Under the pieces are notes generated by a model. The model did no database searches and had not been told where the DNA came from. It saw only the letters and a list, made by a program, of their open reading frames with translations. A stretch of DNA of 6,437 nucleotides from Thiobacillaceae bacterium (GTDB taxonomy: Bacteria > Pseudomonadota > Gammaproteobacteria > Burkholderiales > Thiobacillaceae). The stretch is from positions 1 through 6,437 of the forward strand of contig JAAPAA010000134.1 in NCBI GenBank assembly GCA_012274165.1. The letters are read 5' to 3'. Positions 5,942-6,437 of the stretch are shown here, in pieces (the first letter of the stretch is position 1; every line of letters starts with the position of its first letter). Position numbers and translations under genes: made by a program.

Positions 5942-6437
5942 GCGGCCTTGGGGGTGAGGTCGGGGACGGCCGGGCTGCCGCTCGATACGGTCAACACCTC
6001 GAAGCCCGTTTCGGTGACCAGTATCGTGTGTTCCCACTGGGCGGACAGGCTGCGGTCCTTGGTCACGATGGTCCAGCCGTCCGGCAATTGGCGGATCTCA
6101 CGTTTGCCCGCATTGATCATCGGTTCGATGGTGAAGGTCATGCCAGCTTCCAGCAGCAGGCCGGTACCCGGTTTACCGTAGTGCAGCACCTGCGGGTCTT
6201 CGTGGAACACCCGGCCGATGCCGTGGCCGCAAAATTCGCGCACCACGCTATAGCCGCTCTTTTCGGCAAAGCGCTGGATCGCATGGCCGATGTCGCCCAG
6301 CCGCGCGCCGGGTTTGACCTGGTTGATGCCGATCCACATCGCCTCATAGGTGATCTGGATCAGTCGCCTGGCCTGCGGCGTCGTCTCGCCCACCACGAAC
6401 ATGCGGCTGGTGTCGCCATGCCAGCCATCCTTGATCA
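5938..6437 (-). CDS. map: Methionine aminopeptidase type I, 3' part (5' end outside window)
   Basis: Removes the N-terminal methionine from new proteins once the formyl group is gone; a two-metal cytosolic hydrolase. The visible 165 residues are the C-terminal part of a protein that is usually about 265 residues, so roughly the first 100 are beyond the right edge. Reading inward from the edge, the frame starts with IKDGWHGDTSRMFVVGE. It holds four of the five metal ligands, by analogy with E. coli: the Asp of HGDTS (D108), the His of CGHGIG (H171), the Glu of FTIEPMI (E204) and the Glu of QWEHT (E235). The first Asp ligand (D97) and the catalytic His of the N-terminal part are not visible. 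The stop overlaps the glnD start. In many proteobacteria rpsB lies divergently upstream of map, which would place it past base 6437. Confidence 0.95.
   Translation of the reverse strand, partial: IKDGWHGDTSRMFVVGETTPQARRLIQITYEAMWIGINQVKPGARLGDIGHAIQRFAEKSGYSVVREFCGHGIGRVFHEDPQVLHYGKPGTGLLLEAGMTFTIEPMINAGKREIRQLPDGWTIVTKDRSLSAQWEHTILVTETGFEVLTVSSGSPAVPDLTPKAA

Noticed and set aside
5942..6037. A 32-residue N-terminal extension of GlnD from the ATG at 6037
   Set aside because: It would lie entirely within map in another frame and shows no GlnD character; the GTG at 5941 has a ribosome binding site and the GTGA coupling.

Overview
The window is a GC-rich, densely packed bacterial chromosome segment with no RNA genes, insertion sequences or CRISPR. 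The protein sequences, the GTG and ATGA/GTGA junctions, and the pairing of map with glnD point to a motile proteobacterium. Betaproteobacteria (Nitrosomonadales-like) is my best guess, but that rests on how the sequences look to me and not on a search.

Left block, plus strand (104-2651): four genes packed as one operon. They are hpt (hypoxanthine/guanine phosphoribosyltransferase), a methylthioinosine-type nucleoside phosphorylase, rsuA (16S rRNA pseudouridine synthase) and def (peptide deformylase). The junctions are a 2-nt gap, a 3-nt gap and a 22-nt overlap. The first two genes form a logical pair: the phosphorylase would release hypoxanthine from methylthioinosine, and Hpt would return it to IMP. 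The last two act on ribosome maturation and on nascent proteins. The first 100 bases hold no gene I can identify, although the tail of an upstream gene may end at 71.

Middle block, plus strand (2652-3372): the most interesting part. A 116-bp gap after def contains a near-consensus sigma-28 (FliA) flagellar promoter with exact spacing, and just upstream a good sigma-54-like -24/-12 element. They lead into a 127-residue protein that resembles FlaF, the flagellin-synthesis regulator best known from Alphaproteobacteria. Its stop overlaps the start of a 74-residue, strongly basic, probably disordered protein that I do not recognise. Together they look like a small flagellar-regulated two-gene unit inserted between housekeeping genes, with no FlbT partner in view.

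Right block, minus strand (6437 down to 3389): the 3' part of map (methionine aminopeptidase type I), translationally coupled through a GTGA overlap to glnD, the bifunctional PII uridylyltransferase/uridylyl-removing enzyme. glnD converges on the basic-protein gene with only 16 nt between the stop codons. The map-glnD arrangement is the familiar proteobacterial one, in which rpsB-tsf usually lies divergently upstream of map, beyond the right edge here. Def and Map are successive enzymes of N-terminal protein processing, but here they lie in separate, opposed transcription units.
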